DNA from: Clostridiales bacterium
Lineage (GTDB): Bacteria > Bacillota_A > Clostridia > Oscillospirales > Oscillospiraceae
Assembly (NCBI GenBank): GCA_019417795.1
Contig: DXUR01000200.1
Coordinates: 1 to 5,713 of the forward strand
Direction: 5' to 3'
DNA length: 5,713 nucleotides
Shown: positions 4,517-5,713 of the stretch, piece by piece
How the letters are laid out: each line of letters starts with the position of its first letter
Numbering within the stretch: position 1 is the stretch's first letter
Notes under the pieces: model-generated
What the model saw: the letters and a program-made list of their open reading frames with translations, nothing else
Told to the model about the DNA's origin: nothing
The model's database searches: none
Made by a program: the position numbers and the translations under genes

Positions 4517-5713
4517 ATGAAGATCACAAGTATTGACGTATACGATTTTGGCAAATGCCTGAACTACGAGGACTGCTCTCCCATCTGCATTCGCATCAAC
4601 ACGGACGCGGGGATCAGCGGCTTTGGCGAGGTAGGTCTGGCCTACGGCAACGCCCATAACGCGGGCGTTTGGATGGTGAAGGACTTCGGCCAGCTCATCA
4701 TCGGCAAGGATCCCCTGCGCAGCGAAGCCATTCGGGAGCAGCTGTTCCGCACGACCTTCTGGGGCATGGGCGGCGGCACCGTTATCAACGCCGGCATGAG
4801 CGCTATTGACATCGCCCTGTGGGATATCAAGGGTAAATACTACAATGCCCCCGTCTATCAGCTCTTAGGCGGTAAGATCAATGAAAAGCTCCGGGCCTAT
4901 GCAAGCCAGATCCAGTTCGACTGGGACCTGGAGGACCGCAACATGGTCACGCCGGAGCAGTATGCCGAGGCTGCAAAGAAGGCCATGGCGCAGGGCTATA
5001 CCGCCGTGAAGGTGGACCCTGTCGGCGTTGCTGCCAATGGCAACTGGCAGCGCACGAAGCAGGACGCTGACTGGCGTCTCCGGGGTCAGCTTCCCCAGAA
5101 CGTACTGAAGTTGGTTCGCGCCAGATTGCAGGCGATCCGGGACCTCAGCCCCGATCTGGACATCATCATCGAGCTTCACTCCTTCACGGACACCAGCACT
5201 GCCATCCAGCTGGCCAACTACATCGATGATCTGAACATCATGTACTACGAGGAACCGGTCCATCCCCTCAACGCCGTCTCCATGCGGGAGATCAAGGAGA
5301 ATATCCGGATCCCCGTGGCCTCCGGCGAGCGGATCTACACCCGTCTGGGCTACCGCCCCTTCTTCGAGAACCGCTCCCTCAGCGTGATCCAGCCGGACGT
5401 GTGCCTCTGCGGTGGTATTTCCGAGGCCAAGAAGATCTGCGACATGGCGGATACCTATGATGTGAAGGTCCAGATCCATGTCTGCGGCGGCCCCATTTCC
5501 CAGGCAGCGGCCCTCCATGTGGAGACCGCGATCCCCAACTTCCTGATCCATGAGCAGCACTCCTACGGCATCAAGCAGGGCTTGCGGGATACCTGCGTCT
5601 ACGACTACCTGCCGGACGATCACGGCGAGCTGACGGTCCCCGAGCTGCCCGGCATCGGTCAGGAGATCACCGAGGAGACCATGGCTAAGACCTGGGTCTA
5701 CACCATTCAGTAA
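4517..5713 (+). CDS. Enolase-superfamily (mandelate racemase/muconate lactonizing) acid-sugar dehydratase, galactonate/mannonate dehydratase-like
   Basis: A complete 398-residue cytosolic enzyme ending at the last base of the window. It has an alpha+beta capping domain (about 1-125, with SAIDIALWDIKGK at 95-107) and a (beta/alpha)7-beta barrel. Likely Mg2+ ligands are E219, E245 and E271, with H221 as probable general acid and H321 with E346 at the base site. The spacing (26, 26, 50 and 25 residues) equals that of E. coli galactonate dehydratase D183, E209, E235, H285, E310, with H185 matching H221; the first ligand is Glu rather than Asp. Such enzymes remove water from a 2,3-dihydroxy acid, giving a 2-keto-3-deoxy acid. 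A loop at about 167-195, longer than in galactonate dehydratase, may set specificity, as similar loops do in mannonate dehydratases. The chosen start follows AAAGGAGAA (4503-4511); the in-frame ATG at 4475 lacks such a site and would add 14 atypical residues. Exact sugar acid unknown. Confidence 0.9.
   Translation: MKITSIDVYDFGKCLNYEDCSPICIRINTDAGISGFGEVGLAYGNAHNAGVWMVKDFGQLIIGKDPLRSEAIREQLFRTTFWGMGGGTVINAGMSAIDIALWDIKGKYYNAPVYQLLGGKINEKLRAYASQIQFDWDLEDRNMVTPEQYAEAAKKAMAQGYTAVKVDPVGVAANGNWQRTKQDADWRLRGQLPQNVLKLVRARLQAIRDLSPDLDIIIELHSFTDTSTAIQLANYIDDLNIMYYEEPVHPLNAVSMREIKENIRIPVASGERIYTRLGYRPFFENRSLSVIQPDVCLCGGISEAKKICDMADTYDVKVQIHVCGGPISQAAALHVETAIPNFLIHEQHSYGIKQGLRDTCVYDYLPDDHGELTVPELPGIGQEITEETMAKTWVYTIQ

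Overview
The window holds one partial and four complete protein-coding genes. The coding DNA is moderately GC-rich, the gaps are AT-rich, and the genes have strong GGAGG-type ribosome binding sites and sharp hairpin-plus-T terminators. Together with the gene families, this suggests an anaerobic Firmicute, probably a gut Clostridia member of the Oscillospiraceae type. That placement is inferred from sequence style only.

Layout from left to right: (1) 1-730, minus strand, the N-terminal 243 residues of an NhaC-family ion/solute antiporter that runs off the left edge. (2) 844-2061, minus strand, a PLP-dependent Cys/Met-metabolism enzyme resembling methionine gamma-lyase; it lies upstream of the antiporter in the same direction, so the two probably form one operon. 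(3) A 374-bp AT-rich divergent control region. (4) 2436-3152, plus strand, a GntR/FadR-type regulator with an FCD ligand domain, closed by a strong terminator. (5) 3329-4327, plus strand, a ketol-acid reductoisomerase (IlvC) homologue with altered active-site residues and its own promoter and terminator. (6) 4517-5713, plus strand, an enolase-superfamily acid-sugar dehydratase whose catalytic residues match the spacing of galactonate dehydratase.

The strongest regulatory signal is a 13-bp sequence, AACATCAGATGTC, whose core ACATCAGATGT is a perfect odd-length palindrome. It occurs once in the promoter region of the lyase/antiporter unit and once over the predicted transcription start of the IlvC-like gene. 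These two targets flank the regulator, so the GntR protein is the natural candidate to bind both. This would make the lyase, the transporter and the reductoisomerase homologue one small regulon.

Functionally the cluster looks like an uptake-and-catabolism module. A transporter brings in a substrate, a PLP lyase releases a 2-keto acid (2-oxobutyrate if the substrate is methionine-like), and a Rossmann reductase/isomeroreductase homologue acts with an acid-sugar dehydratase on keto or hydroxy acids. An IlvC-like enzyme beside a 2,3-dihydroxy-acid dehydratase is formally like the IlvC-IlvD pair of branched-chain amino acid synthesis. However, the IlvC homologue has lost residues essential for the classical reaction and the lyase has lost residues diagnostic of true methionine gamma-lyase, so the actual substrates are open. 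This is the most likely place for undescribed chemistry in the window.
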